DNA of 61,327 bases. It comes from a virus. A program made the position numbers and the translations under genes. The DNA lies in the IMG/VR virus record IMGVR_UViG_3300042892_002410, positions 1 through 61,327 of that record. One strand, written 5' to 3'. Below the pieces are notes generated by a model. It searched no databases and was not told the origin of the DNA. It was given only the letters and a program-made list of their open reading frames with translations. The stretch's first letter is position 1, and every line of letters starts with the position of its first letter. This document shows positions 53,364-61,093 of the stretch, one piece after another.

Positions 53364-53672
53364 TTATGCTATAATCCAATTTTCCATATCTCGCAACGAA
53401 ATTGATTCATTGCCGTCATATTCATCAATCTTGAACAAAGTGCCCAGTGGTATCCATCGGATGTGAAGGTCTTCTACTCTTCCAAGATATAGATCAGGAT
53501 ATCTTAGTGTCATGTAGGTTTTAATTTTATCGTATTCCTCAAGCTCGACCCACTGTATAATACTTGGATCAAAAAGCAATTCTTCAATGTGATGACTGGT
53601 GTACCAACCTGAACCGTATTCGGGTGAATACAGTACAGCAACTTGGCCATCTTTAACAGTTTTTTTCATCAT
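53364..53672 (-). CDS. conserved phage protein, 102 aa
   Basis: ATGATG in the preceding stop. VAVLYSPEYGSGWYTSHH, PSIIQWVELEEY and IPLGTLFKIDEYDGNESI. A similar protein is frequent in phages of enterobacteria and aquatic hosts; function unknown. Confidence 0.7.
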   Translation of the reverse strand: MMKKTVKDGQVAVLYSPEYGSGWYTSHHIEELLFDPSIIQWVELEEYDKIKTYMTLRYPDLYLGRVEDLHIRWIPLGTLFKIDEYDGNESISLRDMENWIIA

Positions 53673-53887
53673 AGTCCCTGTTGTTTTTGCATCAAGTCAT
53701 TGCATCTGCCGCGAACTTCCAATGGCGTGTTGGGCAACTTGTCAACGATTCTACAATCATACTTCACAGTGAACTTATTGCTAACTTTCAATTCGTCATG
53801 CACTCCCACTACGAATACCAGAAATAGCACCCACGTGATTATTAGGGCACAGCCAGTTATCAGAAACGGTAAATTTATTCTACGCAT
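53669..53887 (-). CDS. membrane-anchored protein, 72 aa, leaderless
   Basis: The ATG at 53887 is 6 nt from the -10 box; an ATG at 53902 lies upstream of any transcript. One span (LPFLITGCALIITWVLFLVF), then an exported domain with two cysteines (DCRIVDKLPNTPLEVRGRC). Confidence 0.65.
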   Translation of the reverse strand: MRRINLPFLITGCALIITWVLFLVFVVGVHDELKVSNKFTVKYDCRIVDKLPNTPLEVRGRCNDLMQKQQGL

Positions 53888-53893
53888 ATGAGT

Positions 53894-53922
53894 ATTATAC
53901 ATGGTCAGGCATTAAGTGTCAA
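53894..53922 (-). promoter_or_regulatory. sigma70 promoter giving a leaderless mRNA
   Basis: Minus strand TTGACA (53922-53917), 17-bp spacer, TATAAT (53899-53894), ACTCAT, ATG. Confidence 0.8.
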
Positions 53923-53928
53923 CCGGTT

Positions 53929-54246
53929 TTATTTGAAAGTGTTAAGTTTTGGGTTATATTGTTTGATCAATTCAGTCTCACGTGCATGCGCTGCCAGTTT
54001 ACCGCGTACAACTTCAACTAGCCCGTATGTAAACGATTGTGCGCCATGTGTGCGTATGCTGTTGCACAAGCCCCAAGTTTTGCACTCTGCATACGCACGT
54101 TGCACGTGTTTTCTCACGCGAATGTGCAATGATTTTCTAACAGTAGTGTCCAAATTAGTAAGCCCAATATACTGTTCAGCAGTCACAGTATTTGTGATTA
54201 CATAAATTGCATGATTTCTGTCTGATCTGCGTTTTCTTGATTTCAT
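53929..54246 (-). CDS. GIY-YIG nuclease-like protein, 105 aa, leaderless
   Basis: AIYVITNTVTAEQYIGLTNL carries the GIY-YIG core strand motifs, followed by Arg in HIRVRKHVQRA and the expected Glu region (ARETELIKQYNPKLN). Single-domain form, which in phages may be a free-standing homing or damage nuclease. Basic N-terminus. Confidence 0.8.
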   Translation of the reverse strand: MKSRKRRSDRNHAIYVITNTVTAEQYIGLTNLDTTVRKSLHIRVRKHVQRAYAECKTWGLCNSIRTHGAQSFTYGLVEVVRGKLAAHARETELIKQYNPKLNTFK

Positions 54247-54252
54247 AGTACT

Positions 54253-54281
54253 ATTATAGCACTATGGGGATTTATTGTCAA
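54253..54281 (-). promoter_or_regulatory. sigma70 promoter giving a leaderless mRNA
   Basis: Minus strand TTGACA (54281-54276), 17-bp spacer, TATAAT (54258-54253), AGTACT, ATG at 54246. The -35 lies in the end of the preceding gene. Confidence 0.8.
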
Positions 54282-54735
54282 GTTTGGCTAAATGTTGCTT
54301 TTTTGCTATCTCTAGTGCTTGTGTTAACAAGTTGTCAATTTTCATTTCAACATCTATTTCCCAGGGACAACTCTTGTAATCTTGATAACTCATGGCTTCG
54401 GGCATCACATTGTCGTATGGGATCCCGTGCCAATAATAGATGCCGTTGTTTTTGATTTCCAGTGTTTTGGTGTGACACTGGTGCACGTGAATCAGTTCAT
54501 GCACCAGTATTTTGGGAATGTCAGTCAGTGCAAGTGTGGCGTTGATGCCTATGCGATTGTGTACATGTTTGTCCATGCCACCGTACACAGTGTTGGGGAA
54601 ATCATATATGCATATTTCAATGGTATTGGGCAGTGCGATCAAGGTGGATAAAGAATTGACCAAAGTGCTGATGATCAATTCTTTTACTTGACTGTGTGGG
54701 GTGTTCTTGTAAAAATAGCAAACTGCTACTGTCAC
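54262..54735 (-). CDS. zinc metallopeptidase-like protein, 157 aa
   Basis: HExxH in ILVHELIHVHQCH (H79, E80, H83), with a Glu or Asp further on in PWEIDVEMKID as candidate third ligand. No signal peptide. Starts at the stop of the upstream gene. Substrate unknown. Confidence 0.7.
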   Translation of the reverse strand: MTVAVCYFYKNTPHSQVKELIISTLVNSLSTLIALPNTIEICIYDFPNTVYGGMDKHVHNRIGINATLALTDIPKILVHELIHVHQCHTKTLEIKNNGIYYWHGIPYDNVMPEAMSYQDYKSCPWEIDVEMKIDNLLTQALEIAKKQHLAKLDNKSP

Positions 54736-55022
54736 TAGTGCAATACTCTTTCGTTCACGTAATCCACGTACATGTGTACCTGCTCTAATAAATCTTCTTT
54801 GCTGTATCCCAATTGAGCCAACAGGGGCAACAATTCAACAAACAAGCCAAATGTGGCAGTACCATATACATAGTCCTCGTCCTCATTACCATAGTCAAAA
54901 TCACTGACCAGGGGCATGATTGTGTTTTCTATAAACACACAGGCCTTTTTGCCGCTTTCTTCGTACTGCCAATCTTCGTATGCTTCTTCTATTTCATCAA
55001 CGACTTCAACTGTTTTGCTCAT
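54735..55022 (-). CDS. acidic helical protein, 95 aa
   Basis: Many Asp/Glu (EVVDEIEEAYEDWQYEESGK), then helices with GLFVELLPLLAQLGYSKEDL. GAAAGAATTC is a weak ribosome-binding site. Late-type box about 48 nt upstream. Not recognised. Confidence 0.6.
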   Translation of the reverse strand: MSKTVEVVDEIEEAYEDWQYEESGKKACVFIENTIMPLVSDFDYGNEDEDYVYGTATFGLFVELLPLLAQLGYSKEDLLEQVHMYVDYVNERVLH

Positions 55023-55069
55023 GTGAATTCTTTCAATGGTTAAGTAAATCTCTAAAACATATACTTAAG

Positions 55070-55077
55070 TATTTATT
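55070..55077 (-). promoter_or_regulatory. late-type promoter box AATAAATA
   Basis: Minus strand AATAAATACTTAAGTAT, upstream of the 55022 gene. Confidence 0.5.
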
Positions 55078-55081
55078 CAGA

Positions 55082-55942
55082 TCAGGTGTTATATATGGTT
55101 TTAAGTGACTTCTCTATCAAATATGTGCGTTCCTTCTTGCTGTGAGCGCCCAGGATCACCAGATTGTACACTTTGTCCTCACAGTGAACCAGCATGGTAA
55201 TGCAAAATCCAGCTGCATTGGTAAACCCTGTTTTGATGGTTACCACTCCTGCTCGCCCAAACATGGTGCTGGTGGGGTTGGCTCTGATCTTAATGATTTT
55301 ATTGTTCCTAACTGCATCTATCACCAGAGTTTCAGTCTGCGCGGCCTGTCGGAATATTTCATATTTGCTGGCTGCATTGGTCAACAGTGATACATCCTGC
55401 AGGGTACTGCTGTTGTTGGCATCCAAGCCAGTGGGCTCATAGAAGGTGCTGTTGTACATGCCCAAATTCTTAGCATGCGTGTTCATGGAGCGCATGAAGG
55501 CCTCTTGCCCCCCAACGAAATTTTCACTGAGTGTGACTGCTGCCAGATTGTCACTGTGTACCAGTGCCAGCTTTACTAGATCACCTCTGGTCAACTGCAT
55601 GCCTGGGCACAGTCTGGTATGATTGCGCAGATTGGTTCGTACCATGAGTGTTTCACTGAAGTTTTGTTCGTTCTTTAACACTGTGTATATGGTCATCAAT
55701 TTGCTGATGCTGGCAATGCTGACTTTGGTGCTGTCATAGCTGCCATTTACCACTGCATTGTCGGTGATGTTCATCAACAACACGTTGGCTCGTGAGTGTG
55801 CATACTGGGCTACCGGTATTCTTTTGGCGTGCTTAACCTGTTTAGAGTGCTTGATCTGGATACGATGCTTGATGGGTTTTGCATGTGCAGTGTGTGCCCA
55901 TGTAAAGATCAGCAACAGTATCATTAAAGTGATTTTCTTCAT
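55082..55942 (-). CDS. D-Ala-D-Ala carboxypeptidase/endopeptidase (peptidase S11), 286 aa
   Basis: Serine peptidase acting on peptidoglycan peptides. Signal peptide (ITLMILLLIFTWAHTAHA), then SISK (S78, K81), SDN (S130-N132) and KTG (K237-G239), all in order; PBP7-like length without the PBP5 C-terminal anchor. Predicted leaderless from a late-type box. Probably trims host wall late in infection, aiding lysis. Confidence 0.88.
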   Translation of the reverse strand: MKKITLMILLLIFTWAHTAHAKPIKHRIQIKHSKQVKHAKRIPVAQYAHSRANVLLMNITDNAVVNGSYDSTKVSIASISKLMTIYTVLKNEQNFSETLMVRTNLRNHTRLCPGMQLTRGDLVKLALVHSDNLAAVTLSENFVGGQEAFMRSMNTHAKNLGMYNSTFYEPTGLDANNSSTLQDVSLLTNAASKYEIFRQAAQTETLVIDAVRNNKIIKIRANPTSTMFGRAGVVTIKTGFTNAAGFCITMLVHCEDKVYNLVILGAHSKKERTYLIEKSLKTIYNT

Positions 55943-55946
55943 ATAG

Positions 55947-55954
55947 TATTTAAC
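55947..55954 (-). promoter_or_regulatory. late-type promoter box GTTAAATA
   Basis: Minus strand GTTAAATA, CTAT, ATG at 55942: leaderless geometry. Confidence 0.6.
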
Positions 55955-56380
55955 TCCAAGAAAATCATTATACTATACTATGTGTTTAAAAGCAAGCTGC
56001 CAGTGCTCCAATAAATTTTACCAAATTGTGTTGACTTTAATCTGCAACTTGTGTACAGTATGAAATCTACTTGCGGTAGATGGCAAGTAACTAAGAGTAA
56101 CTAAAAATCGTTACAAAAAGTAAGATTATTATAGTACTAGTGTATAGTACTACTATAGCAGGTAGCAAGAACTTTATTACATTGTAAATATGAGTACAGG
56201 ATGATGAATGATATAAAATTACAGCAAGATCCAATTGTGACACTGCACGGTAGTGGAGTAGTAGATGTCAATTGGAACGCAATACGGTACCAGCCAGGAT
56301 ATAACGTCAGGCATATACCAATTGCTGATCCTTGGGTAGTTAACCAAATTACGACGATTCCTGTACCCAAGGAGAATTCC
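55955..56380. other. long intergenic or leader region
   Basis: 426 nt between divergent genes. Holds a candidate plus-strand promoter (TTGACT 56031-56036, 17 bp, TACAGT 56054-56059) and TAGTACTAGTGTATAGTACTACTATA-type repeats near 56134-56158. From 56201 the regulator's frame is open (60 codons ahead of the chosen start), so a longer protein is possible. Confidence 0.5.
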
Positions 56381-58102
56381 ATGCAATCAACAGTAATTTG
56401 TTACACAACTGATACTAAATTTACCCAAGCCAGTTCGTTGCACAAGTACATTGAGCGAAACACTGACAGTCAAATAGTACTGGTTACCAATTGGCAAGAA
56501 TTAGTGGTACAGATTGGATACACAAAACCAACTGCTATAGTATTTCATGCGGTCGAGGTTGAACCCCAACGCAGCTACCATGAATTCGTTGGCAACATTG
56601 AGCGACTGTGCATGCGATTGCCTAAAAAAATAAATATTGGCGCAATGGTTGAATGTGATGACACTGCTGATTTGGTGAATGAATTGCAATCCTGTAACAT
56701 AACAGGTATTGTGCCACATCCCGAACAGTTTGGTATTGATGCCACCGTTGAGGCCGTCAAAAATATCATGGTATCACATCCACATTGGCCCAATGATATC
56801 ATTGCCTGTTTGCAGATGAAGGGCCATCGCAAGAAAAATAAAACCACACGCAATCAGAAAAGAATTCAACAACAAAATACGGATGCGGCCATAGTTTCAG
56901 CACTGGCACTTGATGCGGCGATACAGGCAGGTAGCACTACACTGCCACTGGCCACTACGCCAGCTGATACATCCAATTCAAAACCACGACACCTCTATTT
57001 CCGAGAGGATCACCGTACCCCAGTCACTCCTGAACTGGCAGAGATATATAAACAAGTAATGCCAATAGACATTCACTATGTGATAGGTTGGGAAAATTTG
57101 GATTCTGCGCTGGCTATGAATCCCAAATATCTTTCATTTAATATTAGTACAATCATCCATGGTAGTATATCATTACCACAAATGATGACAATGATCAAAA
57201 CCAGATTAAAATTGTTCAACTTGAACATTCCCATTGCAGTTGGTGTTAACAAAGATACTCCACTATTTTACATAACAGAACTGAAAAGTTTGGGAGTACA
57301 TGGGATAATGCCTACCAATGAGTTTGGATTAGAAGAAACCCTTTTAGCTGCGCAGGCACTGGTAACCGGTGTACGCTACTGGCCTGAGCATATCATTAGC
57401 CAATTGCCCTCATCGTCAACGAGGTTTGCTGAAAATAACAATATTCCACATGTAGTTTATTTTCGTGATGACCACTCAACCAGCGCAGCCTGCACCGGTG
57501 ACCTATCAGCACGACTAAATTGTACATGGGATCTTCCCAGCACTTGGAACGAACTGTCTCACGCACTGGAAGCTGGGCACAGAACGTTGGCAACTCACAT
57601 TCGCATGATAGAGCAAAGTGGGTCCAGTGTCACTGAATTTGTAAACATGATCACATCCATGGTCAGATTCATGCCCAACAGTGACCAATTGAGAATTGGC
57701 GTGGTTATTGAAAAATCCACTCATATAAAAATCATCAAAGAAATGCAAAGAACATCCATTAACGGTGTTCTGTTGGATATCACTAACTTTAATATTGAGG
57801 AAGTTTCCGAAGCATTAAATCACCTAACTGCAGGCAAATCGTACTGGCCCAAACACATACTGGCTCAATTGCCAGGAAACCGACCAACTGCTGCAAACAC
57901 AAACGCTATCAAACTCACAGCCAGACAAGAGCAAATAGCCACACTGATCTGTCAGCGTGGATTGAGCAACAAGAAGGTTGCCAATATGTTGACCATTACT
58001 GAAAGCACAGTCAAGGCGCATGTTAGTGCAATACTAAAGGCCTATGGTGTGAGAAATAGAACTCAGCTGGTGTTGTCTGCAGTAAAAGATCACAGAGCAT
58101 AA
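56381..58102 (+). CDS. LuxR-type regulator with three pseudo-receiver domains, 573 aa
   Basis: Start at 56381 after AAGGAGAATTCC; ATG 56201 would add 60 aa. Three tandem receiver-like domains (about residues 1-146, 204-343, 357-498) each end in a variant of YWPxHIxxQLP (HWPNDIIACLQ, YWPEHIISQLP, YWPKHILAQLP). None keeps the phospho-accepting Asp pocket. The C-terminus (510-570) is a LuxR/FixJ helix-turn-helix: LTARQEQIATLICQRGLSNK, VANMLTITESTVKAHVSAIL. Likely a phosphorylation-independent DNA-binding regulator. Confidence 0.85.
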   Translation: MQSTVICYTTDTKFTQASSLHKYIERNTDSQIVLVTNWQELVVQIGYTKPTAIVFHAVEVEPQRSYHEFVGNIERLCMRLPKKINIGAMVECDDTADLVNELQSCNITGIVPHPEQFGIDATVEAVKNIMVSHPHWPNDIIACLQMKGHRKKNKTTRNQKRIQQQNTDAAIVSALALDAAIQAGSTTLPLATTPADTSNSKPRHLYFREDHRTPVTPELAEIYKQVMPIDIHYVIGWENLDSALAMNPKYLSFNISTIIHGSISLPQMMTMIKTRLKLFNLNIPIAVGVNKDTPLFYITELKSLGVHGIMPTNEFGLEETLLAAQALVTGVRYWPEHIISQLPSSSTRFAENNNIPHVVYFRDDHSTSAACTGDLSARLNCTWDLPSTWNELSHALEAGHRTLATHIRMIEQSGSSVTEFVNMITSMVRFMPNSDQLRIGVVIEKSTHIKIIKEMQRTSINGVLLDITNFNIEEVSEALNHLTAGKSYWPKHILAQLPGNRPTAANTNAIKLTARQEQIATLICQRGLSNKKVANMLTITESTVKAHVSAILKAYGVRNRTQLVLSAVKDHRA

Positions 58103-58250
58103 GCAATGTTAAGTTGAGTGACTCACCCAATTCCGCATAGCACTTCAGTCGTACATCTCAAGCACACTCACCAAGTTTATTTCTAGGTTTAAGTAAAATA
58201 GCACACTGGACACATGATGTTCAGTGTCATTTACCTTAAGGAAAAATAAA

Positions 58251-58838
58251 ATGGCTGATATGTTAACAATAGATCCGTTCTTCGTCTTAACCGGACAAGT
58301 TCATGATGTAAGAGAAAAAGTTTCAGATAGTATCTTTGAAAACTACAAACTACAAGTAGCACAAACAAACGACATTAATAATCGTGCAATGCAAGTTGCA
58401 TTAAACAAATCCACTGCATTGTCTGATTTAAAAGCAGCGGCGAGCAAAGGTGTATTGGAAACAATGTTAGCCGCAGCCCGCACTGATGCTGCTATTGGTC
58501 AAACTTCTGCTGCTGTACAACGTAGTGTGGCCGGTGCTGCTATTGAACAACAGTTCGTGACAATGCAAGAAGGCGAAAAAACACGTGGCTTAGCCAACGC
58601 ATTGAATACACAAAACTTGAACACTGCATTGATTAATACCAATGTTGCCTTCGCTGGCCTAAACACATTGTATGGTGGATTGGGAGTTGCATACGGCGGT
58701 GCAGTTGGTGCAGCACAAGTTGCACAAACTAACAGTGCAGTAAATGCATTGAACAGTGCTATTTCTAACCAGCGTTTAATCAACACTGGCGACATGGCAA
58801 ACACAACACAAACTAGTACTCCAACTAGTATCAACTAA
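58251..58838 (+). CDS. duplicated 195-aa protein, copy 1
   Basis: AAGGAAAAATAAA before the ATG; an in-frame TTG at 58224 is unlikely. MADMLTIDPFFVLTGQVHDV, SDSIFENYKLQVAQTNDINN, long Ala-rich helix, then a Gly/Tyr segment (YGGLGVAYGG) and a conserved tail (AISNQRLINTGDMANTTQTS, TPTSIN). Helix content suggests a rod-like virion or scaffold protein. Copy 2 follows 203 nt downstream. Confidence 0.7.
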   Translation: MADMLTIDPFFVLTGQVHDVREKVSDSIFENYKLQVAQTNDINNRAMQVALNKSTALSDLKAAASKGVLETMLAAARTDAAIGQTSAAVQRSVAGAAIEQQFVTMQEGEKTRGLANALNTQNLNTALINTNVAFAGLNTLYGGLGVAYGGAVGAAQVAQTNSAVNALNSAISNQRLINTGDMANTTQTSTPTSIN

Positions 58839-58861
58839 TAACACCCAGTGTTAATAGCGGT

Positions 58862-58886
58862 AAAACACTCCCACTGGGAGTGTTTT
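58862..58886 (+). terminator. intrinsic terminator
   Basis: AAAACACTCCC / GGGAGTGTTTT, 11-bp perfect stem, 3-nt loop. Confidence 0.9.
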
Positions 58887-59041
58887 ATTGTCCACTATAG
58901 TGCTTCAGTACTAGAACGCAAGCATACCCTAATTCACTGTTTCATCAATTAAGTAATTATATACAACAAGTAAAAATGGTTTTATTTGTTGTTACTAGGA
59001 CTTACTCCTAGGCTTTTTATACTTTATAGGAAAATAATAAA

Positions 59042-59629
59042 ATGGCTGATATGTTAACAACTGATCCTTTCTTCGCATTAACTGGTCAAATCCAGGGCGT
59101 AAGAGAAAAAGTCTCTGATAGTATCTTTGAAAACTACAAACTACAAGTAGCGCAAACAAACGATATTAACAATCGTGCTATGCAAGTTGCATTACACGAT
59201 GCAACAGCACTAGCTGATCTAAAGCAAGCAACTAGCGAAGGCACCCTACAGACTATGTTGGCTGCTGCTCGTACCGATGCTGCTATTGGTCAAACTTCGG
59301 CTGCTATACAGCGTAGTATTGCTGATGCTGCTATCTCACAACAACGTTTAACTATGGAGCAATCCGAAATTACTCGTGGTTTAATCAACGCATTGAATAC
59401 ACAAAACTTGAATACAGCATTAATCAACACCAATGTTGCTTACTCCGGTCTTGGCGTGCAATACGGTGGTTTAGGTCTTGCATACGGTGGTGCTGTAAGT
59501 GCTTTCCAAAGCGCAAGCACAAATAGTGCATTAAATGCATTGAACAGTGCAATATCAACTCAAGGTCTAGTTAACACTGGCACCATGACTGGTACTACAC
59601 AAACTTCAACACCAACAAGCATTAATTAA
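59042..59629 (+). CDS. duplicated 195-aa protein, copy 2
   Basis: Same length and order as copy 1: MADMLTTDPFFALTGQIQGV, SDSIFENYKLQVAQTNDINN identical, tail AISTQGLVNTGTMTGTTQTS, TPTSIN. The middle differs at many positions. AGGAAAATAATAAA lies before the ATG. Whether it has its own promoter is unclear; the terminator at 58862 separates the copies. Confidence 0.7.
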   Translation: MADMLTTDPFFALTGQIQGVREKVSDSIFENYKLQVAQTNDINNRAMQVALHDATALADLKQATSEGTLQTMLAAARTDAAIGQTSAAIQRSIADAAISQQRLTMEQSEITRGLINALNTQNLNTALINTNVAYSGLGVQYGGLGLAYGGAVSAFQSASTNSALNALNSAISTQGLVNTGTMTGTTQTSTPTSIN

Positions 59630-59649
59630 TTGCAAAGGGAGGATCAATC

Positions 59650-59823
59650 ATGTATAGGTCCGCATTAGGTTTTGGAGGGTGGTATCCCAGAGGATACTTG
59701 GCAGCCGGCATTGGTTACCCATATATGGGTGGCATTGCATGTCCTTATTGGGGTGGTTATGGCTACCCTGGTTACGGATGTGGTTATGGCGGCTATGGTT
59801 ATCCGGGATATGGGTATTACTAA
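59650..59823 (+). CDS. Gly/Tyr-rich protein, 57 aa
   Basis: GGGAGGATCAATC ribosome-binding site. MYRSALGFGGWYPRGYLAAG, then repeats of GGYGYPGYG. Low-complexity; possibly adhesive or phase-separating. Another frame (59679-59894) is open here but lacks a ribosome-binding site and has implausible composition. Confidence 0.6.
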   Translation: MYRSALGFGGWYPRGYLAAGIGYPYMGGIACPYWGGYGYPGYGCGYGGYGYPGYGYY

Positions 59824-59849
59824 TACCCTACTCTCTACTATGTAGAGCA

Positions 59850-59882
59850 GTGGGCCGGCTCACAAGGCTGGCTCACTTTTTT
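59850..59882 (+). terminator. intrinsic terminator
   Basis: GTGGGCCGGC pairs with GCTGGCTCAC (two G-T pairs), 7-nt loop, T6 to 59882. Confidence 0.85.
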
Positions 59883-59895
59883 AAAGGAAAATAAA

Positions 59896-60084
59896 ATGTT
59901 TGGATACGTTTATCCGTTTTACAGAAGTCCTTATATGTTTGGTGGTTATCCATATGGCTATCCATATGGCTACGGTGGCACTAGTACTAATGTCATTGGC
60001 AGTGCAATCGCCAATCAAAGTTTAGTTAACACTGGTGGAATGATCGGTGTCAATCAAATCGCAACACCAACCGCAATTTGGTAA
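59896..60084 (+). CDS. Gly/Tyr-rich protein with the duplicated family's tail, 62 aa
   Basis: AAAGGAAAATAAA site, as at copies 1 and 2. YPYGYPYGYGGTSTNVIG, then SAIANQSLVNTGGMIGVNQI, ATPTAIW. The last 25 residues align with the C-termini of the 195-aa pair, linking the three genes. Confidence 0.65.
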   Translation: MFGYVYPFYRSPYMFGGYPYGYPYGYGGTSTNVIGSAIANQSLVNTGGMIGVNQIATPTAIW

Positions 60085-60088
60085 TAAA

Positions 60089-60832
60089 ATGTACAAAAAA
60101 ATCACGCATGACATCGTAGAAGAACACTTTGGTCACCCAATGTCTCCGGAATTTAAAAAAAATGTAGAGGCTAAAAGAATGAATCCAAAGTCAAGCATAT
60201 ACTATACCAATGGTGATGGATCACTGGGATTCAATGATCCACTGCCACAGTATGTACTAACCGAAGATACCATGTTGTTCAGAATGGACTGTAGAACTGC
60301 TTGGAATAAGTGGGCCTACAGTTTAATGAATTACGCAGTTAGCTTGAATGGTAACTTGCCAGGTACAGACCAGGTAAAAGGCAGAATGCACAAAAACGCA
60401 GTGGCAATAGGTGATCTGATGCTTACCTATTATGGACCCACAGCCAGTAGGCTTGTGGGTACCTCACTGATTGCTATTGGTGACGTTGGTATGCACTATG
60501 TTGATGCATTAAAAAACAACCAACCAACAGAGGAAATTGTAGCCAGCTGGGTACCCTTTGTAAATGACTTTGCCAGTGTGTTAAATGAATTGAATCCCAA
60601 TAACTGGCCAACAACTGTGATTTCAGATATCATGCTTGCAGTGGTTCAGGCATGGCAAGATCAACTTACTGCTAGAGCAGCAGGTGATATCATTGCTGAT
60701 GAAATTGCAATTGACACTATTTCCAAATTGGTTGTTACTGGAATACCTGATCATGGTAAAGGGTACGACAGCTTGGCTGATATAATCAGCAGAGGCGTCA
60801 TTGCACAATTTCCATCTATGTTTCAGAGTTAG
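60089..60832 (+). CDS. hypothetical late-type protein, 247 aa
   Basis: Start at ATG 60089 just after the previous stop. Mostly helical; MYKKITHDIVEEHFGHPMSP, WNKWAYSLMNYAVSLNG, IGDVGMHYVDALKNNQPTEE. No recognised motif. I cannot assign a function. Confidence 0.6.
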   Translation: MYKKITHDIVEEHFGHPMSPEFKKNVEAKRMNPKSSIYYTNGDGSLGFNDPLPQYVLTEDTMLFRMDCRTAWNKWAYSLMNYAVSLNGNLPGTDQVKGRMHKNAVAIGDLMLTYYGPTASRLVGTSLIAIGDVGMHYVDALKNNQPTEEIVASWVPFVNDFASVLNELNPNNWPTTVISDIMLAVVQAWQDQLTARAAGDIIADEIAIDTISKLVVTGIPDHGKGYDSLADIISRGVIAQFPSMFQS

Positions 60833-60834
60833 TC

Positions 60835-61077
60835 ATGGCTTTCATTCCTAGTAGTGATAAGGATATAGAAAAAACCAATCTAGAAACACATGTGGTGTTG
60901 TCGTTAGAAAGAAATAAAGTATTAGAAGATAAGATCACCGCTACTGAACGCAAGATAGCTGATATTATTGAACAAACTAGAGCTATTAAAAGGATACTAC
61001 TGGGTGCAGCAATTTCTGCACTGTTTGGTATCATGGGAACACTGTTTACTGTGGCTGTAAACTTTCCCAAGCATTAA
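60835..61077 (+). CDS. small membrane protein with coiled coil, 80 aa
   Basis: Charged coiled coil (ETHVVLSLERNKVLEDKITA, TERKIADIIEQTRAIK), then one C-terminal span (ILLGAAISALFGIMGTLFTV). The layout matches XhlA-like/haemolysin-accessory proteins and holin partners of phages. 2-nt gap from the preceding gene. Confidence 0.7.
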   Translation: MAFIPSSDKDIEKTNLETHVVLSLERNKVLEDKITATERKIADIIEQTRAIKRILLGAAISALFGIMGTLFTVAVNFPKH

Positions 61078-61093
61078 TTGATTAGGTGATTGC

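Noticed and set aside
56201-56380. N-terminal 60-codon extension of the LuxR-type regulator
   Set aside because: In frame and open, but the strong AAGGAG lies before ATG 56381 and the receiver-like fold starts there. Kept as a possibility in the intergenic entry.
59679-59894. 71-aa plus-strand frame over the Gly/Tyr-rich gene
   Set aside because: No ribosome-binding site, runs through a terminator, and is Trp/Leu/Arg-rich by frame shift of the GY repeats. The 59650 frame is preferred.
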